Notes: a model not told the origin generated them from the sequence alone. 64,000 bases of DNA from DASVEE01 sp036380735 (GCA_036380735.1 DASVEE010000029.1:1-64000); one strand, 5' to 3'. Counted from the stretch's first letter, positions 15,804-30,440 are shown. Numbers and translations: made by a program.

Positions 15804-16874
15804 TTCGACGTCGAACTCGATCCTCTCCTCTTTGACCTCGGCTTTGGGAACGATGCCGGAGACTCCCTGGCCGTCGATGAGCGCCGCGCGCCAGAGCTCA
15901 TCGGACACCCATGTTCGCACCGGGCCGTGGCCGTAGCGGGACACGAGTGCGCGCGGCTTGCCTTCCAGCACGCCCATGCGCACGACGGTGATCGCGCCGT
16001 CGATGCCGGCGGAGAAATCGAGGATTCGCGGGAAATCGTGTTCCCCTTCGACACCGCGATCTTCGACCGATGCTCTCCATAGCTGCTGCTGCGAGAACGT
16101 GATCTTCTCACTGCTCTTGCGTGCTGTACGCGGCGCGGATGAGGGGGTGATCTTCGGCAGGCCGCACGCATTCGGCGCGAACAGACGGAACGCCTGCACG
16201 ACGGAGTCGGTCTCGTCGAGAATCGCCACTTCCGACTTGCCAATCTGGCGGAGTTGCACGGCGGATATCCGGTCCTGCGCGCGGGCGAAATCCGCGGCTT
16301 CGAAAGACACGAGACTGCCGAGGATATTGCCTTCGGCGTCAAGGATGGTGGCCAGGTGATGCTCGCCATTCTTCAGCGGGTCATTGACGGCAACAACGGC
16401 CGTATCCGACGGTCCTGCCGCGATGGCGCCGATACCGGTCATTTCAACGATGCTGTACGTCTGCAAGTGGTCCGCATCGTCACGGCGAAAGAAAACGACC
16501 GCATTCCTCGTGCGCCGGTTCGTGTCGATCCACCCGGTGGTCGCGGCGTAGAAGTTTTTCGTTGTCAGAGGCGTGACCGCGTAGACCTGGCCGACCATCC
16601 CCGGATAAACGGAGCCCGCGGGGAGGAGATCGGACGCGAGATACGTCCACGTCGTGCCGTTCGGGCGGATCTCTGTGACACCCGCTGCCTGCGGCTCGCG
16701 CTCGATGCCTTTGACGCCGTGATACACCCAATGCCGCCCCGATGGATCGTGGCTCACGGATCGCGCTTCGAGCAGAACCTCAATGGCGCGTGTGGTGCGG
16801 CTGCGCTCGATGAACTCGTGCTTCGATGGCGTCAATGCGGTTGCGGCGAGAAGGACGACGAGTGTGATGTTCAT
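15801..16874 (-). CDS. Exported protein of unknown function, possible beta-propeller
   Basis: 357 residues with a short hydrophobic N terminus (MNITLVVLLAATA) consistent with export. The rest is beta-rich with alternating short hydrophobic strands (for example TTWTYLASDLL, AVVFFRRDD, SRYGHGPVRTW), reminiscent of a propeller but without a clear blade signature. It is 10 bp downstream of the Cys-rich gene at 16885, so probably in the same operon. No family recognised. Confidence 0.6.
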   Translation of the reverse strand: MNITLVVLLAATALTPSKHEFIERSRTTRAIEVLLEARSVSHDPSGRHWVYHGVKGIEREPQAAGVTEIRPNGTTWTYLASDLLPAGSVYPGMVGQVYAVTPLTTKNFYAATTGWIDTNRRTRNAVVFFRRDDADHLQTYSIVEMTGIGAIAAGPSDTAVVAVNDPLKNGEHHLATILDAEGNILGSLVSFEAADFARAQDRISAVQLRQIGKSEVAILDETDSVVQAFRLFAPNACGLPKITPSSAPRTARKSSEKITFSQQQLWRASVEDRGVEGEHDFPRILDFSAGIDGAITVVRMGVLEGKPRALVSRYGHGPVRTWVSDELWRAALIDGQGVSGIVPKAEVKEERIEFDVE

Positions 16875-16884
16875 GGACTCTCCG

Positions 16885-17340
16885 TTACCAGCAGATACCT
16901 TCCGTGGTCGTGCTCCAGTCGTTGTCGATACAGCACTTCCCGCGGCTGTCCTGCCAGCAGTTCGTATCGAAGCACTCGTTGTATTCGCAGTACGCCAGAT
17001 CGCACCGCACCGGTTGGGCCGCGTCGACGCACGTGTGCCAGTTCGGCTGCGACTTCTTGCGCGAGTGGGGGCACATATTCAGGCCGGGAGTCGAATTGCA
17101 GGGCTGCGGTCCGCTTCCTTCGAGCGGCGCCGCCCGCAATCCATTCGGCTTGAATGGCACCGGCGCCGGTGCGACGACCTGGACGCATTGCGTCGCGGTC
17201 ATCCAGGCGGGACACGTTTCCTGCTGCGACGGCAATTCCGTGAGATTGCCGATCACGGGCGACCTCACCTCCGATGCATCCATCGGGGCCACGGCCGTCA
17301 TCAGCGCCAGCAGGCACAGGACTGCACGGCCGTATTTCAT
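16885..17340 (-). CDS. Small secreted Cys-rich protein
   Basis: 151 residues from ATG 17340, which opens a signal peptide (MKYGRAVLCLLALMTA). The mature part has about a dozen cysteines, mostly in the last 60 residues (CDLAYCEYNECFDTNCW, then CC and a terminal GICW), implying a disulfide-stabilised extracellular protein. No homology recognised. First gene of a two-gene unit. Confidence 0.6.
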   Translation of the reverse strand: MKYGRAVLCLLALMTAVAPMDASEVRSPVIGNLTELPSQQETCPAWMTATQCVQVVAPAPVPFKPNGLRAAPLEGSGPQPCNSTPGLNMCPHSRKKSQPNWHTCVDAAQPVRCDLAYCEYNECFDTNCWQDSRGKCCIDNDWSTTTEGICW

Positions 17341-17556
17341 GATGGATAGATAGATCCGCGGCGCTACTTCGTCAAGTTCGACTGTCCTTTTCATGCCCTG
17401 TCTGTGAACCGCCAGGCCCGAATTCCCGGTATGGGTGACAGAACTCGCTGGTTTCCGTCGCATGCAGCGCGTCTCCTCTTTCGTTTTGAGGCCTCTATGA
17501 AGGAGTGACGGAAGTAGCCGCGATCCTTATCCGCGCTCACCAGGGAGCTGGCTACA

Positions 17557-17599
17557 ACGGACCTATACGTCCTATAGGTCCTATTCGTCCTATCGTCCG
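17557..17599. repeat. Minimal Family A element at a kinase 3' end
   Basis: One left unit (GGACCTATA) and four TCC-type units, ending CCTATCGTCCG against the TAG stop of the kinase gene at 17600. The short copy shows that the unit number is variable. Confidence 0.75.
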
Positions 17600-20050
17600 C
17601 TACTTACAAAGCAGCCCATACACCCCGACCACGTCATCGCGCACGTCATCCAGGTCCGCTTTCATCGCGCTGACGATCTGCTGGAACTCGGGGTCGGTCT
17701 GCAGCGACTGCAGCCAGGGGTGCTTCACCAGGGCGTACCAGGAGTGGTTGCCGAGGGAGGCGGCGCGGTGGAGCCATTGGATGGCGAGGTTGCGGTCGCC
17801 GAGCTTGGCGTAGCAGAGGGCGACGCGGAGGGCGGCCCAGTGGTTGCGGTTGGCGTCGGACTCGAACGACTTGATGTGCTGCTCGGTGGCGGCGCGGTCG
17901 CCGCGGGCGGCGGCGATCATGGCCTTGAGGCTCTTGCCGATGTAGTGGCGCGGCACGAGGTCGGCAGCGGCTTCCGCTTCGGCCTGCGCGGCGGTGAGGT
18001 TGCCGAGGAGGACGTACGCGTTGCCGCGGATGTCACGGCCGGCGAGCTCCGTGTCGCGTGAAGCCATCGCGTACTGCGCGCTCTGCAGCGCCGCTTCGGC
18101 GTCGACGGCGTTGATGTACCAGTAGCCGCGCGTCTTGGCTTCATTCGACAGCGGGTCGATGCGGATCAGGCGGTCGCCGATGCATTGTGCGCGCTGCACG
18201 TCGCCCGTGGAGATGAAATAGGCCAGCATCGAGTAGAGCGCGTGCGTGTCGTTGGCTTTCAGTCGCAGCGCGGCGAGCACTTCGCGCACCGACTCGGTGA
18301 AGCGTTGCGGGTCGCGCACGAGCACGCGGCCCATCGCCATGTGCGACTGCGGGAGGTTCGGGTCGAGGCGGATCGCCTGGCGCGCGTACCACTCGGCGCG
18401 CTGGAAGTCGCTTTCGTCGGCGAGGCTGCGCGCCTGCCCGAGCGACAGCGCGATCGCGAGGTCGGCATAAGCCGCGGCGAAGTCCGCATCGAGCTCGATG
18501 GCGCGTTTCAGCGCGGCGATCTGCGCCTGGTATTGCTGCGGGACGAGGGTGCCGGTGAGCGCGCGCGCCTTGATGTACTCCTCGTACGCCTTCGGATTCG
18601 TCGACCGCGCTTCGGAGTGCATCTGCGACGTGGCGACGCCGAGCCGCTCGTTGAGTCCCGTCAGCGTGCGCGCGGAGACGTTGTCGATCAGCGTCAGCAG
18701 GTCGTCACGGCGGCCGTCGATCGACTCGGCCCAGACGTTGTAGCCGGTACGCGTATCGGTCAACTGCAGCTGCACGCGCACCAGGTCGCCCGCGGCGAGG
18801 AAGCTTCCCTTGAGGATGCCGTCGACCTGCAGCTTCTCGCTGGCCGACTTCACGTCGACGTTTTTGTTCTGGAACTCCATGACGGCGGACGTGGGGCGCA
18901 CCTGCAGCGACGGGATCTGCTGCAGCTTCGTCACGAGCGCGTCGGCCACGCCGACCGAGAGGAACTCGTCGCGCGTGTTGTTGGCCAGGTTCTGCAGCGG
19001 CAGCACGGCGAGCGAGCGAATCGGCTGCGGCGCCGCTGCTTCCGCCGTCGTCGCCAGCCCATCGCTGCGCGACTGCACGAGGTAGATGGCCACCGCGACG
19101 ATCAGCAGCGCGACGATCGCGACGCCGATGCGGATCATGCGAGGCCGCCGCAACGTCTTCGGCAGCGAGCTGCGCGTGAGCCCGGAGGTGTTCATCCGCA
19201 GCGTCGGCGTGTCCATCTCCTCGAGGTCGACCAGCAGCTCGCGCGCGTTCTGGTAGCGGCTGGAGGGGCTTTTCTGCAGCAGGCGGCCGATGATCTTCGC
19301 CGCTGCCGTGGGGAAGCCGGGATCGAGGGGAGTGAACGGCTCCGGCTCGGAGTCGCGGATCTTGTCGATCACCATCAGCGGCGACTCGGCGTTGAAGGGC
19401 AGATGCCCGGCGGCCATCTGATAGAGGACGACACCGACGGCGAAGAGGTCGCTCCGCTCATCGGCCGTGGCGCCGCGCGCCTGCTCGGGGGAGAGGTAAT
19501 GGAGCGTGCCGAAGAAGTGGCCGCTGGTCGATTCGAACGTCGGCTTCTCGCCGTCCTCGTCATCGACGCGGGGCACGAGCTTGGCGAGCCCGAAGTCGAG
19601 GATCTTCGCCAGGCCGTTCGGTTCGATGATGATGTTCGCGCTCTTGATGTCGCGATGGACGACGCCGTTGTCGTGCGCCGCCGCGAGTCCCGCGGCGAGC
19701 TGCCGCGCGATGTGGAGGAACTCGCCGGCGTCGAGCGGGCGGCGCCGCAGCCGCTGCGAGAGCGTTTCTCCCTCGCAATACTCCATCACCAGGAACGGCT
19801 GCCCATCCTCGGTCTCGTCGACTTCATAGATGGTGGCGACGTTCTGATGGCGGATGGCGGCGGCCGCCTTGGCCTCGCGCATGAAGCGGGCACGGCGGTC
19901 GTCGTTGCTGAGGGAGTCGGAGTTCAGGACCTTGAGCGCGACCTGACGCCCAAGACGGCGGTCGCGCGCGAGGTAAACGGTGCCCATGCCGCCCCGGCCG
20001 AGGATGCGGACGATCTCGAATCGATCGAAGCTCTGAGGGATCTCGGTCAT
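17600..20050 (-). CDS. Membrane Ser/Thr protein kinase with TolB-like/TPR periplasmic region
   Basis: 816 residues from ATG 20050. Residues 1-280 are a complete Hanks kinase: GRGGMGTVY loop near 17, VALKVL (catalytic Lys), HRDIKSANI near 130, DFGLAK, and SPEQA at the activation segment. A membrane segment follows (about 300-322, IGVAIVALLIVAVAIYLV). The exported half begins with a FlgO/TolB-N-like region (AVLPLQNLANNTRDEFLSVGVADAL), then TPR-like helical repeats to the end. This layout is common for Acidobacteriota and myxobacterial kinases. Its start lies 149 bp from that of the divergent giant regulator at 20199, so a shared regulatory region is plausible. Confidence 0.9.
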   Translation of the reverse strand: MTEIPQSFDRFEIVRILGRGGMGTVYLARDRRLGRQVALKVLNSDSLSNDDRRARFMREAKAAAAIRHQNVATIYEVDETEDGQPFLVMEYCEGETLSQRLRRRPLDAGEFLHIARQLAAGLAAAHDNGVVHRDIKSANIIIEPNGLAKILDFGLAKLVPRVDDEDGEKPTFESTSGHFFGTLHYLSPEQARGATADERSDLFAVGVVLYQMAAGHLPFNAESPLMVIDKIRDSEPEPFTPLDPGFPTAAAKIIGRLLQKSPSSRYQNARELLVDLEEMDTPTLRMNTSGLTRSSLPKTLRRPRMIRIGVAIVALLIVAVAIYLVQSRSDGLATTAEAAAPQPIRSLAVLPLQNLANNTRDEFLSVGVADALVTKLQQIPSLQVRPTSAVMEFQNKNVDVKSASEKLQVDGILKGSFLAAGDLVRVQLQLTDTRTGYNVWAESIDGRRDDLLTLIDNVSARTLTGLNERLGVATSQMHSEARSTNPKAYEEYIKARALTGTLVPQQYQAQIAALKRAIELDADFAAAYADLAIALSLGQARSLADESDFQRAEWYARQAIRLDPNLPQSHMAMGRVLVRDPQRFTESVREVLAALRLKANDTHALYSMLAYFISTGDVQRAQCIGDRLIRIDPLSNEAKTRGYWYINAVDAEAALQSAQYAMASRDTELAGRDIRGNAYVLLGNLTAAQAEAEAAADLVPRHYIGKSLKAMIAAARGDRAATEQHIKSFESDANRNHWAALRVALCYAKLGDRNLAIQWLHRAASLGNHSWYALVKHPWLQSLQTDPEFQQIVSAMKADLDDVRDDVVGVYGLLCK

Positions 20051-20198
20051 CAGGACATCGGGCCCAAGTGGCGGCATTGTAGCGGATTAGCGGTCGAGCC
20101 TCGGCGCCGTACAGCCTCCTGGAAAGGGTTGGTCACTTTTCTGACCCCCGGTAAATTTACATGGGTTATATTTCAACCCTCAGCAACTTATCCGCGAC

Positions 20199-25520
<5,322 letters not shown>

Positions 25521-25524
25521 GGTG

Positions 25525-25632
25525 GGGGAACGATGGGACAAATGGGACGGAGGGGACCTATAGGACTTCTGCGCGACGCAGCTGTCCTATTTGTCTTATC
25601 GGTCCCATTTGTCCTATAGGTTCTATCGGTCC
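25525..25632. repeat. Family A inverted repeat between convergent genes
   Basis: Starts GGGGGAACGATGGGAC and ends TTCTATCGGTCCC, directly against the TAG stop of the minus-strand gene at 25633 and 5 bp from the stop of the 1773-residue regulator. The loop is CTTCTGCGCGACGCAG, itself a short GC stem. It sits where a bidirectional terminator would be expected. Confidence 0.9.
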
Positions 25633-25944
25633 CTACGGATCACACACGCCACACGGCCTGAACCCCGCCTTCAGCGCTTCATCGCGCGTGGCAAACCTGA
25701 CCGTGCAGTTCTTGCACGACGCGTAGCGGCACGTCAGCCGGTGGAACTTGTGGGTGTTCACGTTGCCGGTGTACTGCGCCTCGACTTTTGCGGAAGGCAC
25801 AGGTTCTTCGGTGGCGGTTCCCTCCGTCTTCGGCAACGGTGGGTGCGGTAACGGCGGCTGATCGCCGCCGAGGCGGCCTACCAGCAATAGGGCGCACGCG
25901 ATCAACACACAGCCGAGAACGGCGTTGCTCCAGCGTCTGCTCAT
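25633..25944 (-). CDS. Small membrane-anchored protein with an Ada-like Zn-binding C terminus
   Basis: 103 residues from ATG 25944, just before a membrane segment or uncleaved signal (NAVLGCVLIACALLLVGRL). After a Pro-rich linker, the last 45 residues (GNVNTHKFHRLTCRY, NCTVRFATRDEALKAG, RPCGVC) match the Cys/His pattern of the Ada metal-binding fold, which is often fused to exported nucleases and other envelope proteins. The pattern is seen; any catalytic role is not evident. Confidence 0.7.
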   Translation of the reverse strand: MSRRWSNAVLGCVLIACALLLVGRLGGDQPPLPHPPLPKTEGTATEEPVPSAKVEAQYTGNVNTHKFHRLTCRYASCKNCTVRFATRDEALKAGFRPCGVCDP

Positions 25945-26049
25945 CGATTCTCCGGTGGACACGACTGCCGCGGAAAAGTGGGTGGTGCTGCACTCATAGG
26001 AGTGACCCGCTTCCTCGATTTCCTACCCCGCAGTTTCCAAAGCAGCGCG

Positions 26050-26077
26050 TTGACCTGCCAAAACTGCCCCTTATACT
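26050..26077 (+). promoter_or_regulatory. Sigma70-type promoter of the riboswitch-metalloprotease unit
   Basis: TTGACC (26050-26055), a 16-bp spacer and TATACT (26072-26077). The predicted start near 26084 would place the riboswitch at the 5' end of the transcript. Confidence 0.65.
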
Positions 26078-26103
26078 TGCCGCACACCAATAACTGAACG
26101 CCG

Positions 26104-26184
26104 AATCGCTTCAGGGCAAACCCTTCGTGAGGAGGGGACGCAAAGCCGCGGATCTCCTTCGGAGACTGCCGGGCCGCCGAATCT
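26104..26184 (+). promoter_or_regulatory. Cyclic di-GMP-I riboswitch (GEMM motif)
   Basis: It contains the two signature strands of GEMM-I, CAGGGCAAACC (26112-26122) and GGGACGCAAAGCC (about 26134-26147), separated by a small hairpin (CTTCGTGAG). A second arm follows, capped by a UUCG tetraloop (ATCTCC-TTCG-GGAGA) and closed by CTGCCGGGCCGCCG. This is the expected P1a/P1b tetraloop-receptor arrangement. It lies about 25 bp before the ATG of the first gene of a secreted-protein operon; the Shine-Dalgarno sequence AGGGGAAG lies just beyond the motif. AGGGCAAACC matches the c-di-GMP-binding form more closely than the cGAMP variant, but ligand choice needs an assay. Whether binding turns expression on or off is not clear. 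Confidence 0.88.
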
Positions 26185-26209
26185 GGCGCCACCGACAAAG
26201 GGGAAGTGT

Positions 26210-26668
26210 ATGCACTTGCGTCTGAAGCAGTGGTCTCTTGCTGTCGCCTTACTCGCCGTCTCGACCACCGCATTCGCGGAATCCAGGAAGGGCGACCAGC
26301 CAGTCAACGAAGTCGCCGCGACGCTCTCCACGTTCCAGGGCGCCATCGACCCGGCGACGGGCCGCCTCCGCGAGCTCACGCCGGAAGAAGCCGCCGACCT
26401 CTCCCGCGCTCTCGGCAAGCTCCTCAACCGCTCCATGGAAGGCGTCAAAGTCACCGCCAACAGCGACGGCTCCCTCGAAGCCGACCTCGATGGCCGCTTC
26501 ATGAACGTCGTCATGGCGCGCGTCAATGAGGACGGCACCGTCGAGCGCATGTGCGTCGAAGAAGACCACGCCGGCTTCGCGTTCATGACGCACAAGACGC
26601 CCCCCGCGTCGAAAGCCGAGACGCAGAAGCCGCAGCAGCCGGTCCGCTCGCAGCGGGAGACGGAGTAA
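26210..26668 (+). CDS. Small secreted protein controlled by the c-di-GMP riboswitch
   Basis: 152 residues. Signal peptide about 1-24 (MHLRLKQWSLAVALLAVS, cleavage after AFAE or nearby). The mature part is acidic and contains LTPEEAADLSRALGKLLNRS, followed by a beta-like segment (EGVKVTANSDGSLEADLDGRF). It has no known family. It lies 3 bp before the metalloprotease gene, so the two are co-transcribed. It might be a propeptide, inhibitor or chaperone for that protease (inference from context only). Confidence 0.7.
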   Translation: MHLRLKQWSLAVALLAVSTTAFAESRKGDQPVNEVAATLSTFQGAIDPATGRLRELTPEEAADLSRALGKLLNRSMEGVKVTANSDGSLEADLDGRFMNVVMARVNEDGTVERMCVEEDHAGFAFMTHKTPPASKAETQKPQQPVRSQRETE

Positions 26669-26671
26669 TCC

Positions 26672-28561
26672 ATGAAGATGATCCTCCGCGTTCTCCTCCT
26701 CGCACTCTTCGTGACGACGTCCGCCTTCGCCGGCTCCACGATCACGATCGTCAACATGGACGGCCCGGGTGAAGGCTTCAACGATCCGACGCCGGCGTTG
26801 CCGGTCGGCGGCAACCCCGGCACGACCGTCGGTCAGCAGCGCCTCATCGCCTTCCAGCACGCCGCCTCGATCTGGGGGTCGCTGCTCGACAGCAACATCG
26901 AGATCCGCATCGAGTCGTCGTTCGATCCGCTCACCTGCACCGCCACCTCGGCCGTCCTCGGCTCCGCCGGCACCCGGCCGGTGAGCGCGAACTTCCCCGG
27001 CGCCGAGTGGACGAACACCTGGTATCACGGCGCGCTGGCGAACAAGCAAAGCAACGCCGACCGCTCGACGCTCAACGACATCCAGGCCCGTTTCAACAGC
27101 TCCCTCGGCGGCACCAACCCGAACGGCACGCCGTGCTTCACCGGCGGCGGCTGGTACTACGGTCTCGACGGCAACCACGGCACGAAGACCGACCTCGTCG
27201 TCGTCCTCCTGCACGAGTTCGCCCACGGCCTCGGCTTCGCCACCTTCATGAACACGCAGACCGGCGCGTTGTTCAATGGCCTGCCCGACGTCTACAACCG
27301 CTTCCTCCTCGACGGCTCCACCGGGATGCTCTGGCCGCAGATGTCGAACGCGCAGCGCGCGGCGGCGGCGACGAAGCAGTACCAGATCGCCTGGACCGGC
27401 TCCGGCGTCACCGCGACGGCGCCGCTCTTCACGCGCAGCCCGGCGCCGACGCTCAGCGTCAGCAGCCCCGCCTCGCTCGCCGGTGGCCGCGTGGCGCAGG
27501 ACGCCTTGTTCGGCCCGCCGCTCACGCTCGGCGGCACGTCGGGCGTGGTCGCTGAAGGCCTCGACGCACTCGAGCCGGCTGCCGGCTCCACGGTCCGTGA
27601 CGGCTGCAGCGCGATCACCAGCAACGTAGCGGGCAAGATCGCCCTCATCGACCGCGGCGGCGTGTGCGGCTTCATCGTCAAGGTGAAGAACGCGCAGGAC
27701 GCCGGCGCCATCGGCGTCATCATCGGCAACAACACCGCCGCCGGCCTCCCCGGCATGGGCGGCGCCGATCCGACCATCACGATCCCGTCGGTCGGCATCA
27801 CACAGGCCGACGCGGCCGCGATCCGCGCGGGCATCGCCGGCGGCGTCACCGCGACGCTGCGCCTCGATCCGAACCGCCGCCAGGTCTCCAACGACGCGGG
27901 CCAGATCCTCGTCAACACGCCGCCCACGTTCAGCGCCGGCTCGTCGGTCTCGCACTTCGACCCGGCCGCGTCGCCGAACCTCCTGATGGAGCCGAACATC
28001 AGCGGCGACCTCACGCACGGCGTGGATCTCACGCTGCCGCAGATGCGCGACATCGGCTGGTACGCCGATGCGGACGGTGACCTCATCGCCGACGGCGACG
28101 ACAACTGCCCGGCCATCATCAACCCCGATCAGGCCGACAACGATCACGACGGCCAGGGCGACGTCTGCGACACCGATGACGACAACGACGGCGTGGCCGA
28201 CGGCGTCGACAACTGCCCGACGACGTCCAACGCCAACCAGGCGAACCACGACGGCGACGGCCAGGGTGACGCCTGCGACGCCGACGACGACAACGACGGC
28301 GTCCTCGACACCGACGATGCCTGCCCGACGTCCGACACGCGCGCGACCGTGATCGTCGGTTCCTGCGACAGCGGCGTGGCCAACACGCTCCTCGCCGGCG
28401 GCTGCACGATCAGCGACAAGCTCTCCGAGCTCTTCGCCGCCGCCTCGAACCACGGCCAGTACGTCAGCAGCGTCGCCGAGTTCCTCAATGAGCTGAAGAA
28501 GGCCGGCCTGATCTCCGGCGCCGCCAAGGGCGCGATTCAGTCCTGCGCAGGGCAGAACTAG
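26672..28561 (+). CDS. Secreted zinc metalloprotease with PA insert and thrombospondin type-3 repeats
   Basis: 629 residues with a signal peptide (about 1-20). The catalytic zinc motif is HEFAHGLGF at about 181. A PA-type domain follows (about 300-400; KIALIDRGGVCGFIVKVKNAQDAGA), typical of substrate-modulating inserts in exported proteases. The C-terminal part has two or three Asp-rich calcium-binding TSP3 repeats (DADGDLIADGDDNC, DDDNDGVADGVDNCP) and a helical tail. It is probably an extracellular, calcium-stabilised protease. As second gene after the riboswitch, its synthesis should follow c-di-GMP level. A strong hairpin follows the stop. Confidence 0.9.
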   Translation: MKMILRVLLLALFVTTSAFAGSTITIVNMDGPGEGFNDPTPALPVGGNPGTTVGQQRLIAFQHAASIWGSLLDSNIEIRIESSFDPLTCTATSAVLGSAGTRPVSANFPGAEWTNTWYHGALANKQSNADRSTLNDIQARFNSSLGGTNPNGTPCFTGGGWYYGLDGNHGTKTDLVVVLLHEFAHGLGFATFMNTQTGALFNGLPDVYNRFLLDGSTGMLWPQMSNAQRAAAATKQYQIAWTGSGVTATAPLFTRSPAPTLSVSSPASLAGGRVAQDALFGPPLTLGGTSGVVAEGLDALEPAAGSTVRDGCSAITSNVAGKIALIDRGGVCGFIVKVKNAQDAGAIGVIIGNNTAAGLPGMGGADPTITIPSVGITQADAAAIRAGIAGGVTATLRLDPNRRQVSNDAGQILVNTPPTFSAGSSVSHFDPAASPNLLMEPNISGDLTHGVDLTLPQMRDIGWYADADGDLIADGDDNCPAIINPDQADNDHDGQGDVCDTDDDNDGVADGVDNCPTTSNANQANHDGDGQGDACDADDDNDGVLDTDDACPTSDTRATVIVGSCDSGVANTLLAGGCTISDKLSELFAAASNHGQYVSSVAEFLNELKKAGLISGAAKGAIQSCAGQN

Positions 28562-28573
28562 TGTTTTGAGTTT

Positions 28574-28601
28574 GCGGGCGCCGGCAAGAGCCGGCGCCCG
28601 C
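28574..28601 (+). terminator. GC-rich terminator hairpin after the metalloprotease gene
   Basis: GCGGGCGCCGGC, loop AAGA, GCCGGCGCCCGC: a perfect 12-bp stem. It is followed by ATGGTTTTCGGTTTTTGG, a broken T run formed by the start of a Family C element. Confidence 0.75.
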
Positions 28602-28603
28602 AT

Positions 28604-28676
28604 GGTTTTCGGTTTTTGGTTTTCGGTTTTTGGTCCCACCCGACCGAAAACCGACAACCGAAAACCAACAACCGCG
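28604..28676. repeat. Family C inverted repeat of 7-bp units
   Basis: Left arm GGTTTTCGGTTTTTGG repeated, right arm CCGAAAACCGACAACC and CCGAAAACCAACAACC, with a small loop (TCCCACCCGA). Units are GGTTTTC / GGTTTTT, that is the Family B plan with GG in place of CC. It stands about 40 bp after the metalloprotease stop, behind the hairpin at 28574, and upstream of the M61 gene. Confidence 0.88.
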
Positions 28677-28766
28677 TCAGCGCGCCCCCATCAAGTAACG
28701 CATCCGTGTCACAAGCGGGATTTCCGCAAAGAAATCCCCTTGGGAACCCGGTATCATCCGCGCTCG

Positions 28767-30440
28767 ATGCCGAGCTACATCCTCTCCTGGGGCGATCCGC
28801 ACGAGCGCCTCTTCGACGTCACGCTCTACTTCACCGCTCCTGCCGATACGCCGCGGCTCACGCTGCCGAACTGGCGCCCGGGGCGTTACCTGATGCAGAA
28901 CTTCGCCGCGAACATCCGCGAGTGGAGCGCCGGGGAGCGGCGCATCTGGAAAGACGGCAAGTCGTCATGGCGCGTCGAAGCGCGCGCCGGCGACGAGGTC
29001 ACGGTCCACTACCGCTACTACGCCGGCGTCCTCGATGCCGGCTCCAGCTTCCTCGATGACGACGAGGCCTACTTCAACGGCTCCAACCTCTTCATGCTCG
29101 TGGAAGGCCTCCGCGGCGAGGAGCATCGGCTGAGCATCGCCGCGCCGGCGGAATGGCGCATCGAGACGCAGCTCCGCCGCGACGGCGAGACGTTCGTCGC
29201 CCGCGACTACGACTACCTCATCGACTCACCAACCATCGCCGCCGCGACGCTGACCCGCCACACCTTCGACGAAGCCGGCGCGCGCGTCCATCTCGTCTTC
29301 CGCGGCGACGAGGGCATCGACACGGAACAATTCGTCGAACCGACGCGCCTCATCGTGCGCGAACAGGCACGCCTCTTCGGCGGCATGCCGACCGCCGAAT
29401 ACCGCTTCCTCTACCACGTCGCCGACCGCTGGCACGGCGTGGAGCACGAAGACTCCTGCTCCATCATCGTCCGCCGCGGTGCCCTCCTCGGCGCCCAACG
29501 CGGCGACGACGGCGTCGAGCATTTCCTCTCCATCACTTCGCACGAGCTCTTCCACGCCTGGAACGTGAAGCGGATGCTCCCCGCCGTCTTTCTGCCCTAC
29601 GACTACTCGGTCGAGACGCCGACGAAGCTGCTCTGGGCCATGGAGGGGCTGACCTCGTACTACGGCGGTCTCACCCTCGTCCGCGCCGGCCTCTGGGACG
29701 AACAGCGCTACCTCGACCACCTGCAAAAAGAGATCGAGACGCTCGAAGGGATGCCGGCGCGCAGCTTCCTCTCCCTCGCGCAGGCAGGCTACGACGGCTG
29801 GCTCGCCGACCCGCCGCGCATGCACGACTTCCCCAACGCCTCCTTCTCCTTCTACAACAAAGGAGAGCTCGTCGCGGCGCTCCTCGACCTGACGATCCGC
29901 CAGGGGACCGAAGGGGCGAAGTCGCTCGATGACGTCGTCCGCCTCCTCTGGAACGAATACGGCGCACAGGGACGCGGCCTCGAGGAAGATGCGATGGAGC
30001 TGGCCGTCGCCCGCGTGGCCGACGTCGGCGACTTCTTCGCCCGTTACGTCGACGGTGTCGAGCCGCTCCCATACGCCGAGATCCTCGCTCCCGCCGGTAT
30101 CGAAGTGGAGCTGGAGCCGCGCGGCATCTCACTCGCCGCCAAACTCCGCCCCGCCGGCGGCACCCTCCTCGTCGACAGCGTCGTCCGCGGCGGCGCCGGC
30201 ATGACGGCCGGCCTCCTCCCCGGCGATGAGCTGCTCGCCATCGACGGTACCCGCACCACCACCGAAGCCGAAGTCGAGCGCGTGCTGAAGACGATCCGCG
30301 AAGGAGTCTCGGTCGAGATGTTGATCTCCCGCAGGGCGATGATCCGGACGCTGTCCCTGCAGGCACAGCGCGACCCCCGCGCCAGCGTGAATGTCCGCGT
30401 GGCGCGCCCCAGCGCCCTGCGCCGCCAGTGGCTGTCGTGA
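28767..30440 (+). CDS. M61-family aminopeptidase with C-terminal PDZ domain
   Basis: 557 residues from ATG 28767, where family similarity begins. An N-terminal beta domain (PNWRPGRYLMQNFAANI) is followed by the zinc-protease domain with HELFHAWN near 259 and the third ligand in EGLTSYYGGL near 293. The C terminus is a PDZ domain (about 460-545; GGTLLVDSVVRGGAGMTAGL, GDELLAIDGTR). M61 enzymes (glycyl aminopeptidase type) release N-terminal Gly or Ala. No signal peptide at this start, so probably cytoplasmic. Confidence 0.92.
   Translation: MPSYILSWGDPHERLFDVTLYFTAPADTPRLTLPNWRPGRYLMQNFAANIREWSAGERRIWKDGKSSWRVEARAGDEVTVHYRYYAGVLDAGSSFLDDDEAYFNGSNLFMLVEGLRGEEHRLSIAAPAEWRIETQLRRDGETFVARDYDYLIDSPTIAAATLTRHTFDEAGARVHLVFRGDEGIDTEQFVEPTRLIVREQARLFGGMPTAEYRFLYHVADRWHGVEHEDSCSIIVRRGALLGAQRGDDGVEHFLSITSHELFHAWNVKRMLPAVFLPYDYSVETPTKLLWAMEGLTSYYGGLTLVRAGLWDEQRYLDHLQKEIETLEGMPARSFLSLAQAGYDGWLADPPRMHDFPNASFSFYNKGELVAALLDLTIRQGTEGAKSLDDVVRLLWNEYGAQGRGLEEDAMELAVARVADVGDFFARYVDGVEPLPYAEILAPAGIEVELEPRGISLAAKLRPAGGTLLVDSVVRGGAGMTAGLLPGDELLAIDGTRTTTEAEVERVLKTIREGVSVEMLISRRAMIRTLSLQAQRDPRASVNVRVARPSALRRQWLS

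Noticed and set aside
20120..20170. Promoter for the 1773-residue regulator (TTGGTC, 17 bp, TAAATT)
   Set aside because: Matches are weak and several alternatives (TTATAT) overlap, so I did not list a specific promoter.
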